Shown: positions 11,183 to 22,599, counted from the stretch's first letter. The stretch: 64,000 nt of DNA from Calycina herbarum (GCA_001414485.1 LLEY01000118.1:1-64000), one strand, 5' to 3'. A program made the numbers and translations. The notes: a model not told the origin generated them from the letters alone.

Positions 11183-13446
11183 AGCTCCTCCTCATACTTT
11201 GGGTTCGTAATAGATATGAGGACCTAACTAAATTCTTGCTGAGGGAAAATGAGGTAGTGTACGGAGGTCTGATGACCTGGATTGTCGCCAATATTTTGAG
11301 AGTCTGCTGGGTGGTCATGACAACGTGGTTGGGGTTTAGGACTATTAGTTGTTCTATGTGGCAATCAATAAAAGATGCCTCTAACCTATGTTGGTTCTTT
11401 TTTTTAATGAAAAACCGGAACATGAATAGTACAATCGACTCAAGTGATTATGTGTTTCATGTTCGTAAACCGTAGTCTGGTGCTGACACCAGGTTGCTGA
11501 ATCTGGCTTAATTCGGAGTTCCGACACTTCCCCCTTGCTTAGGACTCTAGAACAATAATGTTTTGTACTTCCCATTACTATTAGCCTTTATAGGTAACAT
11601 TGAGAGACTACCATACTAATTGCAGCGTTCAACTACTCTTAAATAGGTACTTAAGCATTCGAGTCGTGGCGTTGAGCGCACATGTCAGATCGGATCGAGC
11701 AGCTAATCAGCCCACCTCAGCTCCAGGGCCAGAACCAACACCAAAACCGTGGGGATGGAGATGATAAATGCTCACCTCTTTCTATGTTTCCCATTCCCAA
11801 GTCAGACGAAATCCATATCGACGTTCAAGAAATCCCACAACAATAGCAACTCAAACTTCTAGCATGGGTCCAAATATCGTCCTTGACAACACGAAATCAA
11901 TCAAAACTAACCCCATCTCGATGTTAGTACAGCGTAGATCTTTGGTTCTTTGGATACTCAAGCTGAGAAAATCACATGACCACACATCAATTCAACAGCT
12001 TCCTCTACCTCCACCTCGGAGACCACAGCTATTGAAAGTGCCGAGAGAACTCTTGTAAAGACTGGGCGACTCGATATCGGCAATGACTTGAGCGACTCCA
12101 TCAGTCCATGGAGGAAGAGAGGACGTGGTGTTGGGTTTTGTGATTTCTACTAGCATATTTCTATTTTGGGTTTGTGATGGTTGGAAATTCAAGTACGGCG
12201 CCATGGGCATACGTTGCAGGACATCATAGTTGGGGATTGCGCTTTTGTGACCAAGGCTTGGTTCTTGATCCTCTGAGATGTGTTGGAACAATGAGAGTTG
12301 TGTTCAAAATAACCACCCCGCTGTGAAATTCTTCGCCGCTTGGCGATTTTAAATTATTCAGGCGGTAAGATTCCTTGGATATTTTGAAGTCACTAGTCAC
12401 TCAAGACTTAGGGCCAACAAGAGATTGGTCTGTTAGGTTGCGTTGAATGAGGTCATGTGGAAACATGCCACCCTTTTCATATTCTCTCTCAGTGCTTCAA
12501 ACATCTATATCCAGCTCTGCGATTCAATCGGTCCAAAAGTCCCTATCCTTTACTTTGATATCGTATTACAGTCAGTATTTAGATTCGCACAATAATCAAG
12601 CCTCATAAAGCTGCCATAAATACGCGTATTCTTTGAGTAAGCACTGTAAGCTTACGCCCAAGCAACGTTGTGTAAACCAAGGAGGGCTCCCAGCTCGGAA
12701 ACCTAAGCGAGTCACGTAGGGCAAAAGTCTCGCTTCCTTGTTTTTAAATTGACGACAATCCTTGAAAACGCATTTAACTTACGGCCGTAAGCTTATGCGA
12801 GTCTTTTTACATGGAAGATCGACGTTTGCCCTCAGCCCTCGCTTGACCCATGCCTCATTTTCGCTTGGCACTTGCAGCCCACGGAACCCCCGTTGATGTG
12901 GGAGGTGGAGACTCGTGGGTTTTTGGTTGGCTTGGGGGTGGAGAATAGTTTAAAACGCCTGTTTAAGTGTCTTGGATATTCATATTTCTCTTGGGTTTAT
13001 GGTTTGTGGTTATTAAATGCTTTGAGAGATTGAGAGCAATATTAGTGCATCATTCCTTGCTGTTTTCTCTCCCTCTTCAAAAGCTAATATTCCTTTTGGG
13101 ATTATTGGCGTTGCTGAGAAGATATTTACAGCATATGAGATTCATAAATCTGAGATCAAAAACAATTGAGTTGCCTAATGCACGCCGCACACTTTGCGGA
13201 CAAAGATGCCAGCTGAGAGGAATGTCAATTTCGCTTCTAAATGTTAGTGATCCTATGTTCTTACTCCCCAACTCGTCTTCATACGGCCGTAAACAATTGT
13301 TCCAATGGCACTGATTATTGGATTTATTACAAAATAGTATATGATTCTCGGGTTCCCAGTCACTTTACAGAGGAAAAACATCCAAAGCCTAACTTTTCCA
13401 ACTTCAATTCCGCTCATCACCATACCCACAGTCAAAAGATTCCGTC
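11183..13446. other. Intergenic region, 2.3 kb
   Basis: Nothing convincing. It holds the AATAAA at 11367 and a perfect 14-bp palindrome CTTACGGCCGTAAG at 12778-12791, with a related GTAAGCTTACG motif about 130 bp upstream. CT-rich and AC-rich leader sequence precedes 13447. Short ORFs here lack recognisable domains. Confidence 0.45.
11367..11372 (+). terminator. Polyadenylation signal AATAAA, copy 2
   Basis: AATAAA about 185 bp after the stop of the 203-aa coiled-coil gene, in the same context as in copy 1. Confidence 0.5.
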
Positions 13447-14219
13447 ATGTTATTATCACCCATTCTACCGCTTGTAGCAGCTCTTGCAACCCTGATCAAT
13501 GCATGCGACCCGTCTCCCCAGCCCACAAACTCAACCGTTAAATACCCTAACTTCCAACCTGGGAACGACGGCCCTGCTGACCAAGCAACCTCCCAATATC
13601 AGTTCAACCATGTCGCCCTTCTCGTCAAAAACCTTACCGAAACCCGGAGATTTTACGGTGATCTTCTCGGTATGCGAATGATATTTCTTTACGATGAGAC
13701 CGAAGATTACAGTATCATGTACATGGCTCATTCCCAAGGTGGCAAGAATGGAACGGGATATCAAACGGGCGCGGATATGATTGCCGAGAAGAACAATATG
13801 CAGGGATTGATCGAGTTTACCTCTTCGAAGGTAAGAATTTCTAGCTTTTCCACTTTGTCCTTTTTGGACCTAGAGTATTGAGACTAACATACCACCAGTC
13901 ATTTACGCAAAATAGGGAATATACACCTAATGCCCAACAAACACTCTCACACCTCGGACTCATCGTTCCCGATATCAAAGCACTTCAAGCAAGAGTTGAG
14001 GCTTACAACGCCACAATCATAAAACGTGTGGACGATGCACCATCTATGGAGCCAGACTCAGTAGTTGGTCTCGCGTGGGGAATTGATCCTACCAGCAAAG
14101 AAGCACAAGAGTTGATTCCTCCTACCAAAGCTTTGGGATTCTTTGGCTTCTTGGTGTTCGCTGACCCGGATGGGAATATGATTGAAGCTCAACAGCAGAT
14201 TGGTGGTGCTGCTGTATGA
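13447..14219 (+). CDS. Secreted glyoxalase I-like (VOC superfamily) protein, 234 aa
   Basis: Two exons, 13447-13830 and 13899-14219, separated by a 68-bp phase-0 intron. The first ~20 residues (MLLSPILPLVAALATLINAC) form a signal peptide, unusual for this normally cytosolic family. Two beta-alpha-beta-beta-beta modules follow: FNHVALLVKNL...FYGDLLGMR at about 53-77, and LSHLGLIVPDIKAL...FVFADPDGNMIEA in the second half. The four metal-ligand positions expected from bacterial-type glyoxalase I are all filled: His55, Glu123, His146 and Glu224. Sequons NST, NLT and NAT fit secretion. The family normally isomerises the glutathione hemithioacetal of methylglyoxal; the true substrate outside the cell is unknown. 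Length is near that of fungal single-domain enzymes. Confidence 0.85.
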
Positions 14220-15375
14220 GGAAATTCTGAATGCGTATTATGGGCGTGATATAGCGTAAAAGGGTATTCTTTTCGGGCTAGGTGCATATTTCAATTCTCT
14301 TTTTGTATTATTAGCTTTGGTGGGCTTTGTCGCCAGGCCTATCAATTTGAAGGTTTTTGGTTTTACAAGTCAGCTCTCCAATTCTTCTCACTTAACGAAA
14401 ATTTCCAAGCTTGAAGGCCTTTCATTTCCCCGAGAACAAATAGCCTGAAACCATCGTTCTAGCCAAAATCTACACCAACACAGCATTTTCCCAGAAGTGG
14501 CTATAAAAAGATCCGAACAGAGATAAATAACATATTGATGAAGCACGTAGTTAAAATCCCTTATTTCATCAGTTTAACTAACTCCAACCCCCTAACACCC
14601 CGTCTTTTCGTCTGATACTGTGAAAGACAGGCAAATTTAGATACTGTTTGGGAACTGGAAAAATGGTTTTCATAGTCTATCCCAAGCAATTTCAGTTGGA
14701 AAGATCCTCTCGGCTTTCAAGTAGACAAGTACAAGTCAAAATCTGACGAAAATTTCCAGCGGTGCTATTCGTAGGTTAACTACCTATAGAAATGGAATTC
14801 TTGTTTTCGCTATTTTCTTTGGAATACTGCTACTTACGGCTTACCTAACAATAGTGTCAAAGACTTCGAAGTGGCTATTCGTAGGTTACCTACCAATAGC
14901 GATACAATTTTGATAGTGCTATTTCTGGGTTACCGACAAAAAGGAAATTGCGACTTGCGACAAATGGGGTTTCAGAAAGCGCCAGCAGTTCCCGGGAACA
15001 TAGTAGTTAGAAACCTATTATTTTTAGTCAAAAACTCGAATACTAGATCGAAAAATAAATCTTATCGTGAGAGATGAGGGTGGGTTTTCTGGGATAAGTA
15101 GAGAGAAAGTTTTGGAATTGCAGGGGTGGGTGGAAGCAGCTCATGTTACTGACCAGTTTCCGTACGTCCCAAGTTATAACAAACTTGCTTTCTCTTCCTC
15201 ACCTGTTTTCGCTCACGAACAAGAAAACAGTTCCAGTATCATGTATTTTTCGACCAAGATCTTGAGGCTCATGCCGCTCATAGCATACGAAAATTGGTGA
15301 TCCATCTAATTATTGTCTTTCTAACCGGTCTCTAGACAATGAACCAGATATTTCTCCGTGCTAAATTTCAATATT
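14220..15375. other. Intergenic region with a cluster of palindromes
   Basis: No gene supported. Copies of the family P palindrome lie at 14765-14789 and 14874-14900, with degenerate copies near 14830 and 14917. Confidence 0.5.
14765..14940. repeat. Cluster of family P palindromes (two clear, two degenerate)
   Basis: The copy at 14874-14900 has left arm GCTATTCGTAGGT and right arm ACCTACCAATAGC, one mismatch in 13 pairs. The copy at 14765-14789 keeps CTAT...ATAG ends but has several mismatches. Two further copies near 14830 and 14917 retain only half of the motif. Confidence 0.65.
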
Positions 15376-17040
15376 TCATGCGTATGCAGCATAAGTATCT
15401 TGAACCAGCTTCCTAATCGCTCCCGAAGAGTCAACACCCCGATAATTACTCCAAGTATGATCCAACAACCCTATCAAAACAATTAGCAAAGCCGAACCCA
15501 AACCCCATCTCCATACCTCTCCCAACAAAAATCCACTCGTCGGAAAGTAGAAAAAGAGAATGAAAGAAGAACATGACATACCATAACTCTCATCCTTATC
15601 CCTCTCCCCTTGCCTTGTATAATAACTCCCAGCAAGCACCCAAACCATCCACCCCAAACTTCTCTCCACTATAAACCCCGCCAAACAAGTAGCATACCCG
15701 CCCTTCCATTCCCCCGAAGCATCATCCATACTCCGTCCCCACTCACTAACCACCAAAGGAGCCGGTGAATTCCCCCCTGTCTTCTTCACAACATCAAACC
15801 CAAAAGTATCTAAAATCCCCTTATAAATCGTACAACTACCCGAAATATTCTCATCATACTCGTGGATTTCTAACACGAATTGATTAGACCAGGGGTAAGT
15901 GGAGACATCGAGGTGGAAATTGGGGTCTAAGAGGGTTGAGCCAGCTGCTAGGGGTTGGATGTTGAAGTCTGAGTCGAGGCCAGAGAAGAAGATTAGGAGG
16001 GAGGGGTTGGAGGCGTGGACGAGGGTTGCGGCGTTTATCATGTTTGTTTTCCAGGTTGTCCAGGTGTAGGAGGCGAGGGTTGAGAGGGAGAGGGTTGAGG
16101 GTCGGACTGCGAATGATCTCGGAGTTAGTATTGCTATTTCTAGAAGTAGGGTTGAGGAAAAAGAGGAGGAAGTGAGTTATTTGAGGAGGACATGGTGTCT
16201 CAATCCTCGTGAAACAACCTGAAAGAGGAAAAAAGGACTCGGAGAACACCCACGTTCATTGCGGAGACCGAGGGAGGTGAAGGTTGGCCAGTTTGTTTTT
16301 CCCTTTAGGACTCAATTAGTTCGGGATCATTCATTTTGTTGGGAGGAAGATGGTTTTAGCAGGGCGACGTACATGCTCAGCCATAAAAGTCAATCCTCTC
16401 GTCCATTTTACAGTATCGAACCAAGTATCTCCAAACCAGGAATTTCCGTCTGTGAGACTGCAACACCACATTCCTTTCGAAACATGATTATCGAGATGCA
16501 GATATATATTCTGAGACGCAAGCTCAAGCGCAATAGCGTCGAAAATCTATCTCCCATCAGTTTCCCCTTCCAAATTCCAAACTTTCAACTCTCAAGACTA
16601 CCCACCTGCAACCGAGTAGTATCAGCAGTAAAGCCCGGATTCTTATTCAACACCTGCCCGAAAACCAAAGTCCCATTCTCCGTCCCTAGTGCCCTCTTGA
16701 ACGCCTCCCCAACCCCCACATCAGAGCCGCCTTCTACGATATTATCTACCATCTCGATAGCGAACGTCAACCTCACAACATTGAATCCCATATCCGAAAT
16801 TTTAGAAACGATATTTGAGATGGATTGATATTGTAATCCTTCTGGTATCATTACTTCCCCTGCGCCGGGCCAGTTGATACCTACTAGTGGAACATGAGCT
16901 CCATTTGCGTCGATGATCCAGCGGCCGTCTCGGGATAGGGGGAGGGGTTGGAGGGCTCGCTTGGGTGTTGGGAGGGAGAAGGAGGTTGTGAGGGTTGAGA
17001 TGAGGATGATGAGAAGGAGGGTGGGAGTGAGTGTGTACAT
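15376..17040 (-). CDS. Secreted glycoside hydrolase family 5 (cellulase-fold) enzyme, 425 aa
   Basis: Five exons on the minus strand: 17040-16606, 16546-16373, 16302-16254, 16106-15582 and 15470-15376. All phases agree. The start is the ATG at 17040 (MYTLTPTLLLIILISTLT), which begins a signal peptide; an in-frame ATG ten codons upstream is less suitable. Motifs follow GH5 order: WIIDANGAHVPLVGINWPG, MGFNVVRLTF, LHLDNHVSKGMWCC, then LGLRNE with the acid/base Glu at about residue 219. Next come EIHEYD and LVVSEWG with the nucleophile Glu at about 341. Aromatic and Trp residues typical of the sugar cleft are present (SWFGDTWFD, WVLAGSYY). No cellulose-binding module. Activity on beta-glucan is expected, but the subfamily cannot be told by eye. 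Confidence 0.88.
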
Positions 17041-18157
17041 TTTGATGAAACTACAGTGAAGCAGGTTCAATGGGAAAGAGAAGAATAGAGGAAGTGAGGT
17101 TCGCGATCTATTTGAATGAGATGAGGCTGGAAGGATTCAGATTGGAATTGCGGGGGAATCCTGCGTCATGATGTAGTGATCCTGGTTCTACGAGGGGAAT
17201 TTCCCGTTGTGGACAAAGGATGTTTTGCAGTTTCCTTATTTGAACGACAGAATATACATATTGCAACTTTGAAGTGGAATTTGAAGATGGTAGAAAGTCA
17301 TCATCCACAATAGCTCCACGAAGAAATAAATTAAACCATGTATTTACAACTTGCAATTAACTAGTGAGAACAGCCTTTGAAGGCAAAGAAGAAGTTTCTT
17401 AAACAGAAGCGCTACCCATCTCAATCGAACATCGACGTGGACTTCAAATGTTTAAACTCTGCGTGAAGACCCCGCTTCTTCAACTTCAACTGCCACTCCA
17501 CCCAATAGCATTGCACAGAGTACGGTGAGTCCCTCAAAAGAACAACAATAATAGAAAATGTTTGAGAAGTCAAGACTGACGGCGCATCGGGATTTGATGC
17601 TTGAGAACTTGATCGAAAAGGGGAAGCAGCTCGGCCACAGCCACAAATCGTGAGGATATGAAGAGAAATGAGAATGCATAAGAAGACTACGCTGGTCACT
17701 ACGGTACAGTAGAGGTAGACTTGACTTTGAATAACTCTTAGGAAATGAATTGTTGAGGTAGACTTCTCGATGATTGAAGTTGGTTCGACTGGCTTGAGAG
17801 TCGCTGAAACTTCAGGACTTTCCCGCATCGGTTATCACACTGAAGCCTAGCCTCAATAGGGTGTCCTTCTGAGCAAGCAATTTGATTTAAGTCAGCCGCT
17901 TCGTCTTATTTCGAACTACAACAGAGCCCTAGAGAGAGACAAATATGTGATTTAAGTTAGGGTTGAATTTAGGGTTCTTACAATACCCGGATTATTCTCG
18001 GACCGCCGGGCTCACCGCGAGCCTCGGTTCCCCATCTTGAAGCTTCTCTCTGAAGGAAGGGCAAACTGCAATCTTCTCACGACAACAAATACCATAACCT
18101 CGTTCACCTGAACTGCACTCTACAGCCTAATGCTTCCTCTCCCTCTCCCACGATAGC
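17041..18157. other. Divergent intergenic region, GH5 / PEX2
   Basis: 1.1 kb between two divergently transcribed genes. It contains one doubtful minus-strand ORF, listed separately; nothing else is recognisable. Confidence 0.4.
17421..17828 (-). CDS. Doubtful hypothetical protein with one membrane segment, 135 aa
   Basis: Single ORF with an ATG start. It has one strongly hydrophobic stretch (VYLYCTVVTSVVFLCILISL, about residues 37-56) flanked by polar Ser/Thr-rich sequence, and a basic C-terminal part. No domain or neighbour supports it. It lies in the divergent promoter region of the GH5 gene and PEX2 and could be a chance ORF. Confidence 0.25.
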   Translation of the reverse strand: MRESPEVSATLKPVEPTSIIEKSTSTIHFLRVIQSQVYLYCTVVTSVVFLCILISLHILTICGCGRAASPFRSSSQASNPDAPSVLTSQTFSIIVVLLRDSPYSVQCYWVEWQLKLKKRGLHAEFKHLKSTSMFD

Positions 18158-19582
18158 ATGGTCTCCAACGACTTTGCCCTCGCGCAGCAGCGCCTCGCCG
18201 CGCGACGAGAAGCCCGAGAACGCGATGCTCATGCGCGGATGACCGCCCAGAACGAAGCTTCACGAGCAGCCCAACAACTCCGCGGCCTCCCCTTTCCCTT
18301 TGGACGACTCGGCCAAGCTGGATTATCGACGTGGGATGGCATAAAGGGCCGAGAGGGTACTCGCCCGGCTTTCAGAGTCGGCCAAGTTGATGCGGAATTG
18401 TTGGATGAGGAATTGCTGGATCTGCTGAAAGGGCAGGTCGGGGAGGCCTTGAAATATTTCGGTTCGCATCTACAGGATGATTGGTCGGCAGAGATTTTGC
18501 TGGCTTTGAGGGCGGTGCTTTTTAAACTCACGATTTGGGACCACGATGCGACGTACGGTGCGGCTTTACAGAATTTGAAGTTTACAGATGCGAGGAATAA
18601 AGGGCCGGTACTGGTTTCGCCATCACGATGGCAGAAATCACTATATGGGGCCTTCACGGTAGGAGGGAAATATGCGTGGACGAAATGGGAAAACTGGCTG
18701 GTGGACAATGATAACGGCTATGATGATCCCAGTCCTTTACTGCGAAGGCTATCGCGGTTGTCAGACAGCATATCAACCGTTCACTCGACGGCCGCTTTTG
18801 TTTCTTTTTTGGTATTCTTGGTAAACGGGAGATATCGTACGATTCTAGACCGGATATTGAGGTTACGACTGGCTCCTCCTACCAGTCAGGTCAGCCGGGA
18901 AGTCTCCTTCGAATATTTGAATCGGCAATTAGTATGGCACGCCTTTACCGAATTCTTGCTCTTTGTTTTACCGCTGGTTGGTATCAGCAGGTGGAGAAGA
19001 TGGCTGGCAAGAGTTTGGAGGAAAACCAAATCTGTCATGACCAGTGGCGGGGAGGAAGAGGAGGCTATCAAAACTGGCGAATTATCATTCTTACCAGAGA
19101 GGACTTGCGCAATATGCTACCAAGATCAGAACGCACCAACTTCAACCGAAGCAGAGGCCCTTGCTGCCTCTTCTGGCGTTGTTGGGTCTGCGCAAACGGA
19201 TATCACGAATCCATATGAGACTATCCCATGTGGCTGTATATACTGCTTCGTATGTCTTGCGAGCAGACTTGAGGCCGAGGAAGGAGAAGGATGGACATGT
19301 TTGAGATGTGGAGAAGAAGTCAAGGAGTGCAAACCTTGGAGTGGGGATGTTATCGAAGAGAACAGCAAAACATCAACTTCTACAAAGACCGTGGGCTTCA
19401 TAGAAGAACCCAAAGAAATGGCTGAAATGGAGCCACGCGCGGAAGAAGAGAGTTCCTTGTCCGAGTTGGTGATGGACTCTCCAAAAGGTGGAAACTCGTC
19501 CCCGAGCAATGCCTCAGAATTAGGAGATGAAGAAGCATTTGATGAGGAAGCTGAAGGAGAGATTGAATACGATGATGACTGA
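18158..19582 (+). CDS. PEX2: Peroxin-2, RING-type E3 ligase of the peroxisomal import machinery, 474 aa
   Basis: Single exon with ATG in good context after a CT-rich leader. The first ~45 residues are Arg/Ala-rich. The Pex2/Pex12-type N-terminal region spans about 75-300 and includes the conserved segment DAELLDEELLDLL. Membrane-like helices lie at about 208-222 and 262-276. The RING lies at about 317-384: CAIC, then CGCIYCFVC, then CLRC. In yeast and human, Pex2, Pex10 and Pex12 form the ubiquitin ligase complex that monoubiquitinates Pex5 for recycling, with the RING facing the cytosol. The tail after residue 390 is acidic and Ser/Glu-rich, longer than in many homologues. The family assignment is firm from the RING spacing and the upstream domain. 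Confidence 0.85.
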   Translation: MVSNDFALAQQRLAARREARERDAHARMTAQNEASRAAQQLRGLPFPFGRLGQAGLSTWDGIKGREGTRPAFRVGQVDAELLDEELLDLLKGQVGEALKYFGSHLQDDWSAEILLALRAVLFKLTIWDHDATYGAALQNLKFTDARNKGPVLVSPSRWQKSLYGAFTVGGKYAWTKWENWLVDNDNGYDDPSPLLRRLSRLSDSISTVHSTAAFVSFLVFLVNGRYRTILDRILRLRLAPPTSQVSREVSFEYLNRQLVWHAFTEFLLFVLPLVGISRWRRWLARVWRKTKSVMTSGGEEEEAIKTGELSFLPERTCAICYQDQNAPTSTEAEALAASSGVVGSAQTDITNPYETIPCGCIYCFVCLASRLEAEEGEGWTCLRCGEEVKECKPWSGDVIEENSKTSTSTKTVGFIEEPKEMAEMEPRAEEESSLSELVMDSPKGGNSSPSNASELGDEEAFDEEAEGEIEYDDD

Positions 19583-20020
19583 GATGAAAACTTTAATGCT
19601 TCGGATGTTATTATCCTGTAACACCAACTTAGGAGGTGGTGTACTGGCGTTGGGGTGGTGAAAATATCGGTCAGTGATTTTCAACTGATACCCAATTTTT
19701 GGATGCATTTTGATGTATTCTAGCTTGAACCAAATTACCAAGTTTAAGGTATGATTACTTACGTGACTAATTAATTCGTGAACTCATTTCGTTCATGAAT
19801 ATATATCCGTGGCCATTTCGTCTTTATTTTCATTCTGCTTGTTGATCCACAATATTCTACAACCAATGACATCATGACATTTGAATCCGCTAAGTAGCTG
19901 GAACACATGCTTTACTTCCTTTCTTTTCTCAAGACAACCACTCATTCCCCTTCATTGTTCTCTTCGATCATTTGGTTCTGTCACACATCAACACCTCCCC
20001 CTTAACCTCGCTTCCTAAAG
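19583..20020. other. Short intergenic region
   Basis: 438 bp between PEX2 and the antiporter, ending in a CT-rich leader. No other feature seen. Confidence 0.5.
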
Positions 20021-21574
20021 ATGTGGGAGCAACTAGAGCTCACAGGCCCACACATCGCCTACCTAACCTTCACCTCATTCCTCATTTCCTACGCCCTATT
20101 TTCGAGATTTATCAGAAATAACCTTCACCTCTCTGAACCTCCTCTCGCTGTCCTGTTTGGTATCTTACTTGGTCCTTATGTTTTGAACTGGATTACGCCG
20201 GTGAAATGGGGGTTTAATGATGAGACGATGCAGGAGATTACTAGGATTATTGTTGGGATTCGTATGTACCTTTTCTCTTTTCCTCTTTTCAAACTCCAAG
20301 TCTCAATGGCGGAGTAAGAATGAGAAGAATCATATACTGATTTGTATATCGTAGAATGTTTCGCAGTCGGCATCGAACTCCCAAAACTCTATTTCACCCG
20401 CCATTGGAAATCCGTCCTCTACTTCCTCGGTCCAATCATGTTTTTCTCCTGGGCCGTGACAAGTCTTTTCGCCTACTTAATATTCAGAACCTCCCTCCCA
20501 ACAGCTTTAATTATCGGGGCTTGTTTATCTCCCACCGATCCCGTTCTTGCTGCTAGTGTGCTTTCCAACTCGAAATTCAGTTCTCGAGTTCCTAGAAGAC
20601 TTCGGCATCTCCTTGGAGCGGAAAGTGCCTGTAACGACGGCGTCTCCTTCCCATTTCTTTATATCGGAATCATGGCTTTCAAATACTCCGCTCCAGGAGA
20701 AGCTATTGGACAATGGTTCCTAATAACCGTCCTCTGGCAATGTACTTTCGGCATCATACTCGGCCTCACAATCGGTACTATAGCCAACAAAGCTCTTCGA
20801 TTCTCAGACACACGAGGATATATTTCGCAGTCCTCCTTCGTGGTTTTCTACTTGCTCTTGGCTGTTTTCTCGATAGGAATAGGATCGATACTTGGTTCCG
20901 ATGATTTTCTGGTTGCGTTTGGTGCGGGAGTTGGGTTTGCGCATGATGGGTGGTTCTCGAAGAAGACGAAGAGTTTGCCGTTTCCTACTATTATTGATAT
21001 GATGCTTAATTCTGGGTTGTTTGTCTTTTTCGGGTCTATTATTCCTTTCAAAGATTTCTTGCCTAGTTCTGTTACGCCAAATGTTGGGATTTGGCAACTT
21101 GGACTTTTTTTGGTTTTGATTTTGCTGTTTAGGAGGATACCTGTTGTGCTCGCTTTCAAGAGGTTCATCCCGGATGTTAGGACTTACCGGGAAGCCTTAT
21201 TTTGCGGCCATTTTGGTCCAATGGGCGTAGGTGCTCTATTCCTCGCCATCGAAGCTAGAGCTCAACTAGAAACTGGGACGTCCATTCCGATACCTAGACC
21301 TGAGATTCCTCATCTTTCACATGATGAGAAGTTGGGGGAGAAGGAGAAAGCTATCTTCCTCATTTGGCCGGTGGTTTGTTTTGTTGTACTGGGTAGTACG
21401 ATGGTTCATGGACTTAGTACTTTGGGAATCAGTGTTGTGGGACATTATTCTAGGGAGGAGGGGGAGAGGAGTCGGTTACTGGGGGGAGAGACGGAGGGGT
21501 TGGGCGGGATGGTGCATGAGGGTGGGGGTGGGGAGAGTGAGCCTGAGGTTAGTGGGACGGATGAGGAGTTGTGA
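20021..21574 (+). CDS. Na+(K+)/H+ antiporter of the fungal NHA1/SOD2 type, 486 aa
   Basis: Two exons, 20021-20261 and 20355-21574, joined in phase so that the protein reads IIVGIQCFAVGIELPK across the 93-bp intron. About twelve hydrophobic helices are visible. Family motifs: LSEPPLAVLFGILLGP near the N terminus, SPTDPVLAASV (about 139-149), LLGAESACNDG (about 166-176), and GSDDFLVAFGAG with the adjacent Asp pair at about 263-264. That pair corresponds to the essential pair in the yeast proteins. The plasma-membrane family exchanges Na+, Li+ or K+ for H+ and sets salt tolerance. The hydrophilic tail after the last helix is only about 60 residues, far shorter than the long tail of Saccharomyces Nha1. 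The tail is Glu/Gly-rich. Confidence 0.9.
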
Positions 21575-22343
21575 GGTGTAAACATATTGGGATGGGAATC
21601 GGAAAATGGGACGCCGGTGGGTGGGTTTTGGTGTTGTGTTTTGGTGTAAGGGTTGGGGTTGAAGGTCGTGGTTTTGTACATATGGAATTGGGTTTTGGTC
21701 CTTTTTGAAAATCGATTGTGTTCGTTACTTGGATTGTTTCTACAGGTCTTCTTGTTTGACTTCTAATTGATTGTGGGAGGAAGAAAATCGCAACCGCTGT
21801 CTCCCAAAGGATCTCTGAAATAACGGCGATTGAATTAAGTAACCACGTGCCCTGAAATGGCCTCTTCGTTTTGTTGCATGCGATTCTTGGGTTGCCCGGG
21901 AATAGCAAGTTTTACTTACTCGTAGGTAATCTGCGAATAGCTAGGACCTTTTTAGTAGTTAACCCTTGAATAATAATCTAAAAATCGATTTCCCTATTAC
22001 GGTCGCATCTTCCTATCCATGGGTAGCCCAGAAATAGCAAGTTCTATTTTGCTCTGCTATTCGTAGGTAACCCATGAATAGCATACCTTTTTAAAACGCG
22101 CACTATTAGTAGGTAACCTACGAATTACCAATGCAAAAGGTTCCATTCCTGTAAACAGCTACACAGCTACACCGCCTGAACTTATCACTCTTTATGAACA
22201 GGTGCTAGTGTTCTTCGTACATGCAAATGCTGTTTCGTTACAAGTCCCAATTTTCTATTCCTAGGTAGCCTAGGAATAGCAGCTCCAATTTTCCATTGCT
22301 GGTCGACCAAGTGTAACTTTTTGCTACTAACAATAGCAATATG
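21575..22343. other. Intergenic region dense in short palindromes
   Basis: No gene. It holds at least five family P palindromes between 21881 and 22279, described separately. Confidence 0.5.
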
Positions 22344-22592
22344 CAGTGTAAGCACAAATTAATCTGATTAATGACTTTTGGTTAATCTGATTAATGATTA
22401 GGACCTTATTAATCTATGATTAGATTAATTATAGGTCATTAATCTAATCTAATCTAATCATTTCTTACGCTGGCAACATGCAAAGCCGCTAATACTACTA
22501 GCAACAAACCAAACAGCAAATATGCTGGGAACAAGTGCTAACTTCTTTTCGTTGCAAGTCGCAATTTCTTATTCCCGGGTAGCCCGGGAATA
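21881..22592. repeat. Array of dispersed family P palindromes (at least six copies)
   Basis: Copies lie at 21881-21905, 22056-22082, 22102-22127, 22255-22279 and 22570-22592, with partial copies near 21916-21940 and 22013-22037. The copy at 22255 has arm CTATTCCTAGG, loop TAG, arm CCTAGGAATAG (11 of 11 pairs). The copy at 22570 has arm TATTCCCGGG, loop TAG, arm CCCGGGAATA (10 of 10). The copy at 22056 starts GCTATTCGTAGG and ends CCCATGAATAGC. Some copies are followed by a shared AAGTT(C/T)TA-like tail or preceded by a TTRCAAGTCSCAATTT-like segment. The spacing is irregular, so this is not a CRISPR array. Confidence 0.75.
22344..22472. mobile_element. 129-bp hAT-type MITE
   Basis: Left end CAGTGTAAG and right end CTTACGCTG form 9-bp terminal inverted repeats with one mismatch. 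They are flanked by 8-bp target duplications GCAATATG (22336-22343) and GCAACATG (22473-22480), 7 of 8 identical. The interior is a chain of ATTAATC/GATTAAT and AATCTAATCT units that fold back on each other. TIRs starting CAGNG and an 8-bp duplication define the hAT superfamily. It has no coding capacity, so it would depend on a transposase elsewhere. Confidence 0.75.
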
Positions 22593-22599
22593 GACTCTC

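Noticed and set aside
14765..22592. CRISPR array
   Set aside because: The repeats are palindromic and irregularly spaced, with diverged sequence, in a eukaryotic genome.
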